Made by a program: the position numbers and the translations under genes. From NCBI GenBank assembly GCA_021029095.1, contig JAJOHG010000012.1:310001-374000 (forward strand): a stretch of 64,000 bases of DNA, given 5' to 3'. How positions within the stretch are numbered: the stretch's first letter is position 1; every line of letters starts with the position of its first letter. Source of the stretch: Phellopilus nigrolimitatus. Lineage: Eukaryota > Basidiomycota > Agaricomycetes > Hymenochaetales > Hymenochaetaceae. Shown here piece after piece: positions 34,274 through 46,702 of the stretch. The notes beneath the pieces were generated by a model. That model made no database searches, was not told the DNA's origin, and saw only the letters and a program-made list of their open reading frames with translations.

Positions 34274-37200
34274 CGTGCATCCAAGCTACGTGGTGACGCG
34301 AACCTCTGTGACAATGCTTGTTGTAGCAGTGGCGTTCGTGGGCGGGGGGTCAGCATAGCATTGATGACCAAGGACGATACATCTCCAAGGAAAGGGACGA
34401 GGCGGGTGTATTCAGGCACATCGTTCTGAGAACTGGCATCCTCGAGATACCAGGATCTCTCTCGTCGAAACAGATGCAGACTGATGTCGAGGTCAGCATC
34501 TCACAGGGACCATTGCCGCTCGTCGTCTGCTTGGCTACATTTACCCGGTTGGGGAAGACCTTCGGTAAAGTTTTAAGATGGCGGTGCGCGCGCAAAATGA
34601 TGCGTCGGTTCCGATAATCTGCATCCTCTCAGCAGTTCCACGCTTGATTTCGTCTCGTGACATGCTCGTCGCCACCCGCCAGCCAGAAATATGGTCGCCC
34701 ATCGTTGTTTTGCCTCTTCCGCGCTGATCGGCGGCTTGTTCATTGCGGTCTGAACTCTCGTTGGCTAGTGCTTCCACTGAAGTTCGGTAGCCTATGCGGT
34801 CCGGACTGTCCATTCATTCCAACTTTTTCTGTGCTGTATTCCAACATCTATTCATTCCTATTTCCGGAATTCATTATAGTCATTACTATCATTTCGTATT
34901 CATCCACCATCTATCATCCCCTAGGATGATCGAGTTTTACATACTCCCGCAATCATGCCTTCTATGCTTCGCACCTTCGTCCTATGACTGTATTTCCTCC
35001 TCGCACGTTTCGCATTATGTACAGTTAGATATGGTCAAGTAGTCTGTTTCGATTTGTTCACGCTTTACTGTATATGTTAGTGCAATACACACCCTGTCGA
35101 TGCCTCCAAATGCGACTGTATTCGGCTCAATGTCAAGCTAAAAGAAACACGCAAAGTGCGTGCAATGAACCATGCCGAGCCCGACTCCATTCAACCTTGC
35201 TTCCGAACGGGCCCAGCACCCGTACTTTCTGCCTCGGACCGTGGCGACGCGCAGTACTTAGCCTTTCCCGGCTTCCGAGGGAGAGGTATTTGCGCTATAC
35301 TCAGGGAGTTCTGAGCGCCCCTGCTTACCACTATTTCGTGCTTCTCGGACTCGTATTGTGGCGTTGGCTTCTAAGCTCGACGAGCATGGCTAGTGGTTCT
35401 TCCTTCTCAATTGCGATCCATTGGATCGTGCAGCTGCGTGCTGCGTGCTGCGTGCGCCGCCCGGCGTGCTCCTCCTGTCCGAGTCTTTCTTTAGTTTTGA
35501 GAGGACTAGTGTTGTACGTACGTACGTACAGGAAGCCCGGCGTGCAAGGTTTTGCCCTCGCATTGTTCCGTGACTCTTGACTTGAAAAAAAAAATGAGAC
35601 CTCCAGGTAAATATTCATGTCAGTTTAGGAAATATTATGGTCTTGAAGAACACATATTTGTCTGCGCATGACGCTCTCGGCGCGATGATGGATCTGGTCA
35701 AGCAGCAGACGGGGCTCCCGGATCCGCCTGGAAAGGGGTCGGACGAAGGCGAGACACACAATGCTCTGCTGTCTGTCTATCCCAATGTAAATCATTATAC
35801 AGAGCGTTTGATCGTCTTCCGCGGGCAGCGTCGATCCCCCGTCCGACGTCGCGCACGGGCAGCAGCAAGCGGGCCACCGCCGATCCCGAAATTCTATTTC
35901 CGAAGCCCCGCCCCCGCACGCTCCGGCCCGCAGCCGCCGCCGTCCTTGACGTCGGTTGCAGATTGCGGTGGGCCCGTTGACGTCGGGGCGCCGCGTCAAG
36001 ATTATACGTATACGTATACGCGAGGCGACGGCGCGTGCGCGTCTTCGCTGCTGCAGATATGCGTTTAGGATATAGACTATAGGATGTAGATGTAGCGCGG
36101 ACAGCTTGACATATCGTGTCGTGTGTCGTGTCGTGTCGTGCCGGCCCTTTGCCCGACGCTTAAGTTCGAGAGATCTGGTCTGCGCCTGACCGCCTTGGGC
36201 GTTACTCTACAAGGCGGACGCCGACTTGGACGTGATCTGCGTTGTGGCGCTGGAAATAAGGGAGCATATATATGCGCGAGTAATTACACAACGGGATACA
36301 GGAATTACGATTCTAACAAAAGATCTAGCCGTTGACCATGGTAAAAAGGTAAAAAGAGATTGAACCAAATGGTGAAGAGGGGGACATAAGACAGTGCTGA
36401 AAACTGAACATCAACGAGCCGCTGCTACGAAAGTGTTTCTTGACCTGAAAATAGTAGGTGATAAATGGCATGGCAAGAACAGTAAATACAGGGCGCCACA
36501 ATGATCCAACACGACCGCAGCGGACGCAAAAGAAAAGATACGCAGCGGCCTAGGTTAGGCGAGCGGCCTGCAGAAACAGAGCTGCGCACCACGCGCTGGC
36601 GTCAGCAGGACGGGGTGGCGAGAGTTCTCGAAGCAAGATGCCTTAGAGCTGCGATGTGATGCAGCCCGCGCCGAAGCGGCGATGATGATCATGAAGCAGG
36701 ACGTACGCGTGCGTGCGCGCGCGCAATTAAACCCGTATACGAGCGCCGTATCTTCCTTTCCTTTTCTTTCCTTTCACTCCCTTTCCTTTCCCTCGTCGCC
36801 AATCCGGGAGTCGCTGATTGCACGGGGGGGGGGGGGGGGGGGGTGCGAAACCCGGGTTGACCGACGAGAAAAGGGCGGGCGGAGATGTGCGCCGGAAAGG
36901 GGCACACGAGATCAGATTCAGAGGTGTTGGGCTGGAGCTCAATTTGCTCGTATCATCGGCGCACGGAGGCCCGGAAATATAATTATTGAAGCAGCTGCGA
37001 GTGGTGGGCTGGCTGGGCGGGCATAGAACTTGGAAGTCGAAGCGCGCACAGAGTCAGAGCCAGGGACTCCCTCCGCTATAAGGCTGCCAGACTTCCTTTC
37101 TCGGTTTGAAGGGCTAGACAAGCGGAGTCGGAGCCGCCGACCGGCTTTCTCCCCCTCGCCGTCTCTCCGCACGTTCAATTACAGATTACGCGGACCTCGG

Positions 37201-40200
37201 GGAGCAGCCGCGTTTAGCCCTCCCTCGTGTGAGTCCGCGGGAGATATCTGAGACTCGAGGTGGGTGGGTGCTGTGAGATAGGAGCTCGAGTTCGAGGCGC
37301 GTGTACTTGGGGTGGGTTGCCTACTCGAGCCGCCGAGACACGTCATGCGTGTCTATTTGATTATTTGATTTTGATTTTTTGATGCCCTGGGATTCGTCGC
37401 GGGGCCTGGAAGATCCTGGGTCCTGATGTTGTTTCGGCCTGCTTTGGGCTGGGGGACGGGAATGGAATGGAATGGAAAGGGGCAGGAGCAACAGATCGAC
37501 TAGGAGCGCGATATCTGAGAAGAAGAGACGCGGAGTGAAGATGGATTTTTTGTCTGATTTGGTGTGATGCTGCCCAACGAGAAAAAAAAGCAGGAAAGCA
37601 GGAAAGGAGGAATGAATCGACTTGCGCGCTGCGACGAGGGGCCGCGCACCGGTGCAGATGGCACGCCGGGGTGCACATGCACCTGTCTTGGTCTTGGAAG
37701 GCCATTTCTTCGAGTCCTCAATCCTCCCTTCCCCGAGACGCACACAATTTTTTTTTACCGTGGGCATCCCGGCGTCGCGTCAGCCCGCAAGCGCGCAAGG
37801 TCGCAAAATTGCTACTTGTCGCGCTTTACGCGTTAGAGACGTGGGGCCGGGCGCCGGCGCAGACGGCACTCCGGGCTGCCCGTATGCGCCCCGGTCTTAG
37901 GAGGACGCCGCGCGCCGCGCCTTCGACTCGCCCCCCCCCCCCCCCCCCCCCGAGTCTCACTAGAGTAGAAGCCCCGCGTTGTGCGGCCCAAATACGGGGG
38001 GCGCCGCGCCGCGCAAGACCGATAATCGCCAGGCGCAAGCTACTACCTATCCGCTAGGCCACAAGTAGGCAGGCGTGGTAAGAAGTCAGAACGCCTGCTC
38101 AGTCCCTCCGAGGCAGCCCGAAACGCACTAGCAGCAGTAGCAGCAGCACAGCGCACAGCATGCAAGGGATCGTCGGCCGGGCGGTGCGTCGTCGTGGCGC
38201 CCGCCCGAGTGCACGGAGGGCAGTGCGCCTGGCGATCGGCGAAGCACGCACGGGCTGGTCACCGCCACATTGTCATCAATGATCAGCGCGCGGATCCAGC
38301 CCCAGCCCGCCTCTCGACGTGCCCCCGTCGGCCTGCCGACGCGCAGGCTCTCTCGCATGGAGAAGAGAAGAGAGGAGAAGGATTAGTGTTTTTTGTGTGT
38401 GCGGACGTCCCGATGCGGGTGTGCTCTGGCGCCTTTTCTGGCAAGTCTGGGTTAATCGTCGCTCGCTGCTTTGCTGCGGTCTCGGTCTGCTGGATACGGC
38501 CGGGAAGCTTCCCCCTGGTAAAGAGCTGGGCTCGAGTTTCCTGAAAGGACGCGTTCTGTAATCTAAAAAGAAAAGAAAGGAAAGGGAAAAAAAGGACGAA
38601 GACTCCCGGGCGAGCGCTAAAGATCAACAGATGCCGCCCGAGACGAGTGCGTATCAGATCCAGATACATAGATGTCCGCGGACGCGCAGCTATCAGCGAG
38701 CGACTATGCGACCACGCAAATCTGCCCGCCATAAGTCCCCCCCTCTCCCCTCCCCTCTCCCCCTGGTCTTGGCGCACGCACAAACTCATATTATAATGAA
38801 CAGCCTACGCGCAAAACGCTAAAACTTCTTTTATGCAAATGAAAATGAAACGAAGTGCGATGCGATTCGTTGGCAGGAGCTGTTCGCGCTGGGGGTGCTG
38901 TGCATCGCGTCACTGTCGTGGCCAGAAGCGCCCGATTTTGTACATGTACGCTGGAGATGTTTCTCCTGCTATTGTGTGCAGGAGGTGTCTGCTACGTATA
39001 TCGCGGGGGCCGCCGCGCTGCGCAGCGCCGTGGGAGCGATCTGCACGCGCTGGCCTGGATGGGACGCACGGCGCGCGGCGGGTGGCTCGGGATCGCGATA
39101 TCGTGATCTCTCGAAGCACGCGTGGGCACGGGCGTGCGTGCGGGAAGATGTATGCTGACCCAGTCGGGAGATCTCGCAAACGAAGACACGGGAGCGGGAA
39201 CCCGCCCAAAATGATCATTGCACAGCACAGCACCGGAGATTGCGGCACGCGAGATCGCAGCGGCGCGTCGACGGCACGCGACGCGTCCACGACAACGGGT
39301 CTCGTCGCTCGCATTGTCGAAAACTGGGAGGCAGAGATACGTAAATTAGAACGCGAGCGCGCGAGCGCAAAAGGGCAAGGAGAGCGAGAAGCACGGCCGT
39401 ACGTACCTTGGGGTCTGAAATCCGGTGATCCACGGGAGACGCGCGCGCGCTATTTCTTATTTCTCTCCATCGGCTATTTTACCTTTTCTCTTTTGTAAAT
39501 ATACTTACTTACCGTGCATACATATACAGCGCTTATCTGCGCAGCGCAATTGGCTTTTTCCTTTCGGTGGGGGCGCTACAACCCAGCGCGCAAAAGCCTA
39601 ACTTTGCTCGAGGACGGAAATGCGCGGACTTCGGTTGCGTATGCGCATGAGCGGGGTCGGACGCACTCGCGAGGGCGCCAGCGACTGATGCGTGTAATGT
39701 ATTGTATTTCAAGGTCCTATATCGCGTGGGATCGCGCAAGCGAGGCGAGGCGGAGCTGCGAGGCGCTCCACGGACTTTGTGGATAGGATATCTAGCAGAG
39801 ATTGCACTATGATATTGCGCACCGTGAGTCTCAGCTAGGGCCATCAGACGCGATGCGATCCAGGGACGGGAGGGGGCGTCTCGGTCCGAGCTCGTTAGAA
39901 AAATGCGGGCAGGGGGGGCGGAGGGGCTCGGGCGCGGAACGAAGCAAGGGAGAGGGGCGCGCGCGACGCGGTGTGCGCGCCGTCCGCGAGGCGCGGCGGA
40001 GGCCTGGAGCACGGGAGGGGAGACGGGGGAGGGAGGGGAGACGCGAGACAGTGTGTGGCTGGCCGGCCCGTGTAGCCCCTCCTCCTCGGGAGAAGCGGGA
40101 CGCGCGACGCGACGCGACGGAAATACACGGGCGCGTGCCTTTGGATATGTGAATTATGTATATGTATTTATTATTGGCGCGCCGCGTTTTGTACGCGTAT

Positions 40201-42256
40201 ATGACGCTTGGCTGGTGATCGCGATCGAGAATAGAGGATAGGACGGCTGATCGCGGGCGTGCCGTATGCAGCAAGTGCTAATAGTGTGGAGGGCCACGAA
40301 AGGCGAAAGCTGGTGATGCGCGGGCGGCGGGCGCGTATAGGGGAAGGTCGGGCTCCAGAACGGGGAGCGCGCGAAAACGATCTATCTGGAGAGACGCGGG
40401 GCTGGAGCTGAGGTGAGGTGAGGTGAGCTCGCGGCTCAAGCATCAAGCATCAAGCAGAAGCAGAAGCATAAACAAGAGAAACAACAGCGGAAACATTGAG
40501 CAACACACAACCACACTGCCGTTCGCGAGGCCCTGACGGCCTTGATGGGTCCTTTGGCACTAATCTACGGATCTGTGATTCGTTGATTTGTTGATTTCGT
40601 TGGGTCGTAAGTCGCCAGGAAGCGAGGCAAAGAAGGTTTTGACGGGAGCTTGTGCTGCGAACCTTGTTCTTTTTTATATTTTATATTTTGTATTGATTTG
40701 GATTTGTATTTGCGTGGTTATGGGATTTGTAGGTGCAGAAGTGGAGGCTTTGCGTGTGTGTGAAAGGGCCGGGCGAAATAGAAAATAGAGAGTGAAATTG
40801 ATGGGCTAGAGGCCAAGGTCAAGGCTCGGAGGCTTTGACGAATTTTCTTTCTTTGTTTTGTGTTTTGTTTGTGGCCTTTGCGCTCCTCGCGTCCAGCTCG
40901 AAAAGCAGCTCTGCGGCGTCCGGCGTCGAGGCAAGGGCGAGGAGCGCAACGGAAGAAAAAGAAGGAAGGAAGGACGGATCGCCGGCCGGGCGTCGTTGCC
41001 GCCGATTCATTTAATTATTCGATTCGATTATTACTTAATATAGCCCGGGCTTCTGCGTCGTCGTCGTCGTCGTTATAACCGGATGCGGCAGGCGAAGGAA
41101 GGGCAGGGCAAGGCTTCCGTCGGCCTCGGGACCCACCCGGGCGGCGACCCGAAGCCTGGGCTCCTTTTAATTAAGCCCGATACGGCGCGCGCGCGGGTTC
41201 TTCGCCCCCATCTCTCGCTCGTCCCCGCACGGCTGCGGTCTTGCTCGCTTTGGCTGTTATCTGGGTGGGGGGCTGGTGCTGGGGAGGGACGGACGGGCGC
41301 GGGCGGGTGGCGAGTGGTGGGGGCCGGGCGGCGGGCGGCGGTGACGACGGCGGGGGCGGTGCGGGCGGTTGTTAGGGGAGCGACGCGTGTCGGCTTTTCG
41401 CGCTCCTGTTCCCGTCGTCCCTCGCTCGTGATGCAATGCACGCTCCCGTCTCGGATTCGGAACGCGTGCAGTCCGTTCGTAGCGCGGGCGAGCGAAAAAG
41501 ATGGATATGTGCGATCCGCTGGACACACGGAAATGAGGAAAAGTGATAGGATGCGATAGGATGGGATGGGAGGGCAGTTTGATACATTGCGCCCTGTCTG
41601 TTCTGTTCTGCCTATCCTGTCTCCTTCCTGTTTAAAACCTGCCCGGATCCGTCTGCGCCGCCTGCCTGCCTGCCTGCCTGCCCCCCTCTTCCCTCCCTCG
41701 CCCAACTCGCCCCGCCCCCCGCCTTCTGTTCTCCTCGCCCCCAGTCCTCCCGCGCAAGCAAGCGAACGCTGTCAGCCGGAATTGCCAATATCCAATTATC
41801 CAATTATCAATACACCAGTACCCAAACGCCTCGCTCCTCGCGCGCGCCCGATTTGTCTCCCGCTTCCGTTTCCCGTTCTGTTTTTACGCTTTTTGCAAAA
41901 CAACAGCAGCAAAAAAAGAACGCGCGAGAGGGAGTAATCTGGGAAGCCCCGACCCGGATCTCCGTGTTCTTGTGCGTGTGCGTGTGTGTGATCTCTGGGC
42001 GGCGCGCTAGCCACGCCCGGCCGCGCTAGCGCGAAGCAGTGGTGGTGGTGTATATATTATAAACGCAGGACTGAATTGGCCCTGCTTATAACAGAGACGC
42101 GAGACGCGATAGGATAGGCCCGCTGCCCCTTTCCCTCCCTCCCTCTTTCAGAAACGAAAGTGCCTCCGGCGTCCCCGCCCCGCCCCGCCCCACCTCCACA
42201 TAGGACGTTCCCGCCCGCCCACCCGCCGCCGGCCCCTGTCGATCGGTCTCAGAGTC
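34274..42256. other. 8 kb with no recognisable gene, mostly GC-rich
   Basis: This lies between the LRR scaffold stop and the homeobox promoter. Positions 34341-34617 hold an 85-codon plus-strand open stretch (text AGVFRHIVLRTGILEIP) that could be an unrecognised 3' exon. From about 35800 the sequence is GC-rich with overlapping long frames on both strands and arginine/alanine/proline-rich translations, typical of non-coding GC-rich DNA. Simple repeats include CGTACGTACGTAC at 35515-35527, a 20-base G run at 36824-36843, a 21-base C run at 37931-37951 and GAGGT repeats near 40410. I can support no gene here; long regulatory sequence for the homeobox gene is possible. Confidence 0.5.
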
Positions 42257-42946
42257 CTATATAATATAGGCTCCACTCCTTCCCTTCTCCGCCTTCCCTT
42301 CTCCACCTTCTCCACCTTTTCCACCCTTCGGCACGCCCGACGCCGCCGACCGCCGACCGCCGACCGCTCCCTTGCCTACACCCGAGAGCCGGCGGAGGAA
42401 GAGAAGCACGCGCGCGCAGCGCATATACGCGGTCACGGACGCAAACACGGACGCGGACTCGGCGACGATCATCGGTTACGCGCTTCGCTTCGTCACTGGA
42501 GCTCAGCAGCGCGCGCGCACCGCCTCGCACACACGCTAGCTCCGGCTTCGGCTTTGGCTTGGAAGTGAAGTGAAGAACAGGGGCCCAGCGGCGACCCCGT
42601 ACCAGGCACGCGAGGCCTTGTACGTGTTTCTGCAGCTCGCCTCCCTTTTTCGTCGAGCCCGTCTCCTTCTTTCTTCGCTCTTCTCATTCTTCTCCTTCTT
42701 CTCCCGCCCCCCTGCTCGGCCGGTTATAACCCGCGCCGCCCCAACGCCCAGCGGCACTTACGCCCCCCCTTCCTCAGCCTCAACCTCGCTCTCCTGCCCA
42801 TTGCTTTCTGCTTACTGCGTCTCTCCAGGAGTCCTCGCGCACAACCAAGAAAACAATCAGAAAAGAAAACAAGCAAGAACTCTCGCTGCCTGCAGAGCGG
42901 CCCAGCGTCTACTTGCGCCCCGCCCCACAACGCAACACACCACGCG
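42257..42946 (+). promoter_or_regulatory. Probable core promoter and long 5' leader of the homeobox gene
   Basis: A TATA-like CTATATAATATA is at 42257-42268, followed by pyrimidine-rich tracts common near basidiomycete transcription starts and about 680 bp before the ATG. The assignment rests on position and motif only. Confidence 0.45.
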
Positions 42947-45900
42947 ATGCTCTCCTTCGAGGCGCCGCACATCGCCAGCCTCGCCCTCGACTTTGGCGCA
43001 AAGAAAGCGCACGACACACACTCGCACTCGCACACGCACACGCACACGCCGCCGGAGACGGACCTGAACGAGCTCAACATCGCGCGGGTGCAGCTGCAAT
43101 ACCGCACGCACGCGTCGTATTCGTGAGTCGTCCCCTCGATCCGCTACACTCTCTCTCGCGTTTCAGCTGCGTTTCCATTTTTTGCTGTGTGTGTGCGGAT
43201 ATTTTTACATTTTTTTATTCGCGGGTGGCACGTGCGGCATTGATGAGAGAGAGTGATTGATGAGGCCTGGGGCGCTCCCTCGCTCGCTCGGGCGAGGGGA
43301 CCATATGGTGTGCACGCCAGCGACGGAAGCTGTTGGTGTGGAACGTCAGATAGGCTCAGACTCGAGCTGGGCGGGAAGGAAGAGCTGTCCGAGGTGTCCG
43401 AAGAGACGCCCCGTGTTCTGTTCTCTGCCAAAGTGTCGCCCGTTCGCCCCTTCTCGTCCCCGCTGTCGCCCCCGTCCGCATCCGGCCACCGACCTCCCTA
43501 ATCCACCACACACAACCCGCATCCGTCCTTTATTTGATTCCGCTTTCCTTTTTTACTCCCAGGTGTGCTTTTGGGATTAAAATAATACTCGGCGAACACT
43601 TTCTGAGCCTGTGTCCTGTTTCTTCCCTCCTCCTCATTCTACCTCCTCCTCCTCCTCCTCCTCCTCCTACCTCCTCCTACCTCTTCCTCCTCCTTTTCTT
43701 CTTCCTGACTGTTTCTCCTTTAATATCCTCCTAATCCCCCCGTAGACTCTTCCCGTCTGCGTTCCCCGCCCTCATCGCCCCCAACCTCCCTCCAACACGA
43801 TAATTTCCTACGGAGAACGCGCCAGCGGCCTGTGCGTGACTTCCCGTCCCCGGCGCTTCCCTTCCCTTTGGCTTCCGCGCGCTTCCCCGTCTCCCATTTC
43901 TTCGATTTCAACTTTGTTTTTCTTCAACTATCTATCTGCAAGTGCCCGCGTTATCTGTTTTTTACTAACTCGCTTTTCCCCGCCAGTGCCCCGCGCGCCC
44001 TGCACGACGACGCAGACGCCGACCTCGATTTCGACTTTGACGCCTTCGACGCCATGGACCCCCTCGACCCCCTCGAACCCCTCGACGCCCTCGACGCGAT
44101 GGACCACCTCGGGCCCCTCGACCAGCTCAACGTCGACTACGACGACCGCCGCATGTCCTGCTCCACCGGCATCTCCTCCGCCTCCGTACACTCCAACACC
44201 ACCGCCGCCACCTCCACCTCCGCCCACTCCTACAGCGGCACCAAGCGCGGCCCGTCCCCGAGCCCCCTCGACGACGACGACGCGTACCCCGGCGAGCAGC
44301 AGCAGCAGCAACAGCAATACGACAGCGGGGACGGACGGAATGGGCGAGACGCGGGCGCCGCCTTCCGCGAGCGCGCCGGCGGGTCCCCACGCGGCGCGAA
44401 GCGCGCGCGTCCCACGCTCAGCCTCGAACCGGCGCCGATGGCCGCGCTGCAACACGACGGCGCGCGAACGGGCAGCGCGAGCGCGAGCCCGCGCGCGTTC
44501 GGCGCGGCGTACCCACCGCCGCCCTCCGCCAGCGACAGCCGCGTGCAGCTCCCGCCGCTCTACTCCGCGCTCGACGTCGGCGCGCTGCAGACGCCCGCGC
44601 AGAGCTACGCCGCGATGCAGGGCCAGGGCCTGAACCAGCCGCAGAACCAGCCGTTCGTGGGCGCGCACGCGCACGGCTTCCCCGCGTTCGGGAGCCACGC
44701 GGCGGAGCTGCGGCGCGGGAGCCTGCCCTCGCTCTACAGCAACTCGCTCGCCGCGCGCGGCGCGGCGCAGCGCCATGCGGCGTACCAGGGGCAGCAGCAG
44801 CACAGTAGCAGCAGCAACAACAATCATAGCAGCAGCAGCAGTAGCAACAGCGGCGCGCAGTACGCGCAGAGCCCGCGCAGCGCGAGCGGCGGCTTCGCGT
44901 TCCTGCCCACGACGGGTGCGGCGGGCGGGTCGCCCGGCCCGAGCCCGCTCGCGCACAACAACGACGCCGCGGGCGACCTCGCGGGGTACCAGTTCCCCGC
45001 GCCGCCGAGCGGAGGGGCGGGCGAGAACGGCGGCGGCGGCGGCGGCGGGGGGAGCGGGAGCGGCGGGAGCCACAGCACGCCGACGCCGACGCCGCCCGAG
45101 GGCGCGGGCCAGACGCCGACGAGCAGCCTGAGCTCCGCGCCGAGCAGCAGCTTCCCGCAGACGCCGCTCGACTTCCCGCACCAGCACCAGCAGCGCCAAC
45201 AGCAGCAGCAACAGCAGCAACAGTCGTACAGCCAGCAGCAGCACCAGCAACAGTACGCGCAGCAGCAGCAGCAGCAGCTGACGAAGGATTACCTCGGCGG
45301 TGGTGGGGGCGGCAGCCAGTGGGGCGCGATCGTGCGCCCCGCGTCGACGCCGTCGAGCACGCCCGGCGCGACGGCAGCGCCGTCCGGCGCATTCACGTTC
45401 GGCAGCGCGAACATGGGCGGGCTCCCGCGCATCTCGGGGCACGCCGCCGCCGCCGCTGCGCGAGGCGCGGAGCAGCAGGAGTGGTTCACGCCCGGTGGCA
45501 CGTTCGTGCTGCCCGCGCCGGGCGCGGGGTCCTCCGCGTCAGGGTCGTCGTCCTCGCACCACCACGCGCACCAGCACGCGCACCAGCACCAGCAGCACGC
45601 GCACGCACAGAGCGCCTCGCTCAGCCCCACCCTGCACGGGCACGGCCACTCGCACGGGCACGGGCACGGGCACGCGCGCTCGCCGCACTCGCCGCAGCAC
45701 GTCGCGCTCTCCGCGGCGCACGCGGCGGCGGCGTCGCTGAACGTGTCGCCGGCTGCGGCCGCGAGCGCGGCGTCCGTCGCCGCGCAGGTCGCCGCGCGGC
45801 CCGCGCGGCGGCGCGGCAAGCTGCCGAAGCCGACGACGGACTTTTTGAAGGACTGGCTGCACCGCCATAGCGACCACCCGTACCCGAGCGAGGAGGAGAA

Positions 45901-46702
45901 GAAGCAGCTGTGCCACGCGACGGGCCTCAGCATGAGCCAGGTCAGCAATTGGATGATCAACGTGCGTGTTTTTTTTTTTTTTTTTTTCTGTTAAGATTAT
46001 TTTATTGCGAGTTGTGCTTAATGAATATTGGACGGTGTGCAGGCCCGCCGGAGGATCCTCGCCCCCGCGAACCGCACCGCGCAGGGCCCCACGACGACCG
46101 TGCCGTCGTTCCCGCTCGGGAGCGGCGGCGGCGTCTCCCCGGGGCTCTCGTCGGGCCTCTCCTCGTCGGGCCGCGCGTCGCTCGGGCTTACCTCAAGCCA
46201 CACGCACGCGCTCTCCCCCACGCACGGCCTGCACCCGGCGCACGGCGGCTTCGGCCTCGGCGGGCTGGGGCTCGGCGGCCTTGGCGGAGCCGGGGGCGCG
46301 CACGGCCTCCAGCTCCCCGCGCAGCAGCAGCAGCAGCACCAGCTGCACGCGGCGCAGGGTGGGTACGGGCAGGGCCTCGGGCTGTATACGCAGCACCACA
46401 CGCAGCACCAACATCAGCACCACCAGCACCACCACCAGCAGCAGGCACACCAGCAGCACCAGCAGCACCAGCACCAGACGCTGCACGCGCAGCACGCGCT
46501 GGCGGGCGGGATGTACGACCTCGGCCTGCACGCGCAGCGCCGCGCGAGCATGCCCGCGCTCGCGCTGCACGGCGCGGGGAGCAGCCTGCAGCTGTACCCG
46601 CCCGCCCCCGCGGGCGGGCGCCCGGCGCCGCAGCGCGGGTACGTCTTCCCTGAGACGGGCGCGGGCGGGGAGGGCGGCCGGGCGGGCGCGGGGCAGCAGT
46701 GA
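42947..46702 (+). CDS. TALE-class (KN-type) homeobox transcription factor with long low-complexity arms
   Basis: Exons 42947-43122, 43987-45961 and 46043-46702 encode 936 residues. The N-terminus has a His/Thr repeat (HSHSHTHTHT), then LNELNIARVQLQYR. A DP/DAL acidic repeat follows at about 65-100, then Gln-, Ser-, Gly- and Ala-rich runs and a His-rich stretch (HGHGHSHGHGHGHA). The homeodomain lies at about 668-728: GKLPKPTTDFLKDWL, HPYPSEEEKKQL with the three-residue TALE loop extension, and SQVSNWMIN-ARRRI. The invariant Trp714, Asn717 and Arg719 are present. The second intron splits the domain directly after Asn717. The C-terminal arm is again Gln/His-rich. The protein should bind DNA in the nucleus; targets are unknown. 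The first intron is 864 bp, long for this genome. Confidence 0.9.

Noticed and set aside
37985..38065. tRNA-like A-box text on the minus strand (TGGCCTAGCGGATAGG)
   Set aside because: No matching B-box, no 7 bp acceptor stem and no 5 bp anticodon stem could be drawn, so it is at most a chance match or a decayed tRNA.
36000..42200. Many long open frames on both strands in the GC-rich region
   Set aside because: They overlap in all frames, translate to Arg/Ala/Pro-rich text and lack domains or consistent splice structure; high GC removes stop codons by chance.
43928..45442. A 504-codon minus-strand open frame across the homeobox gene
   Set aside because: It is the antisense shadow of GC-rich, repeat-rich coding sequence; the plus strand has the homeodomain and consistent introns.
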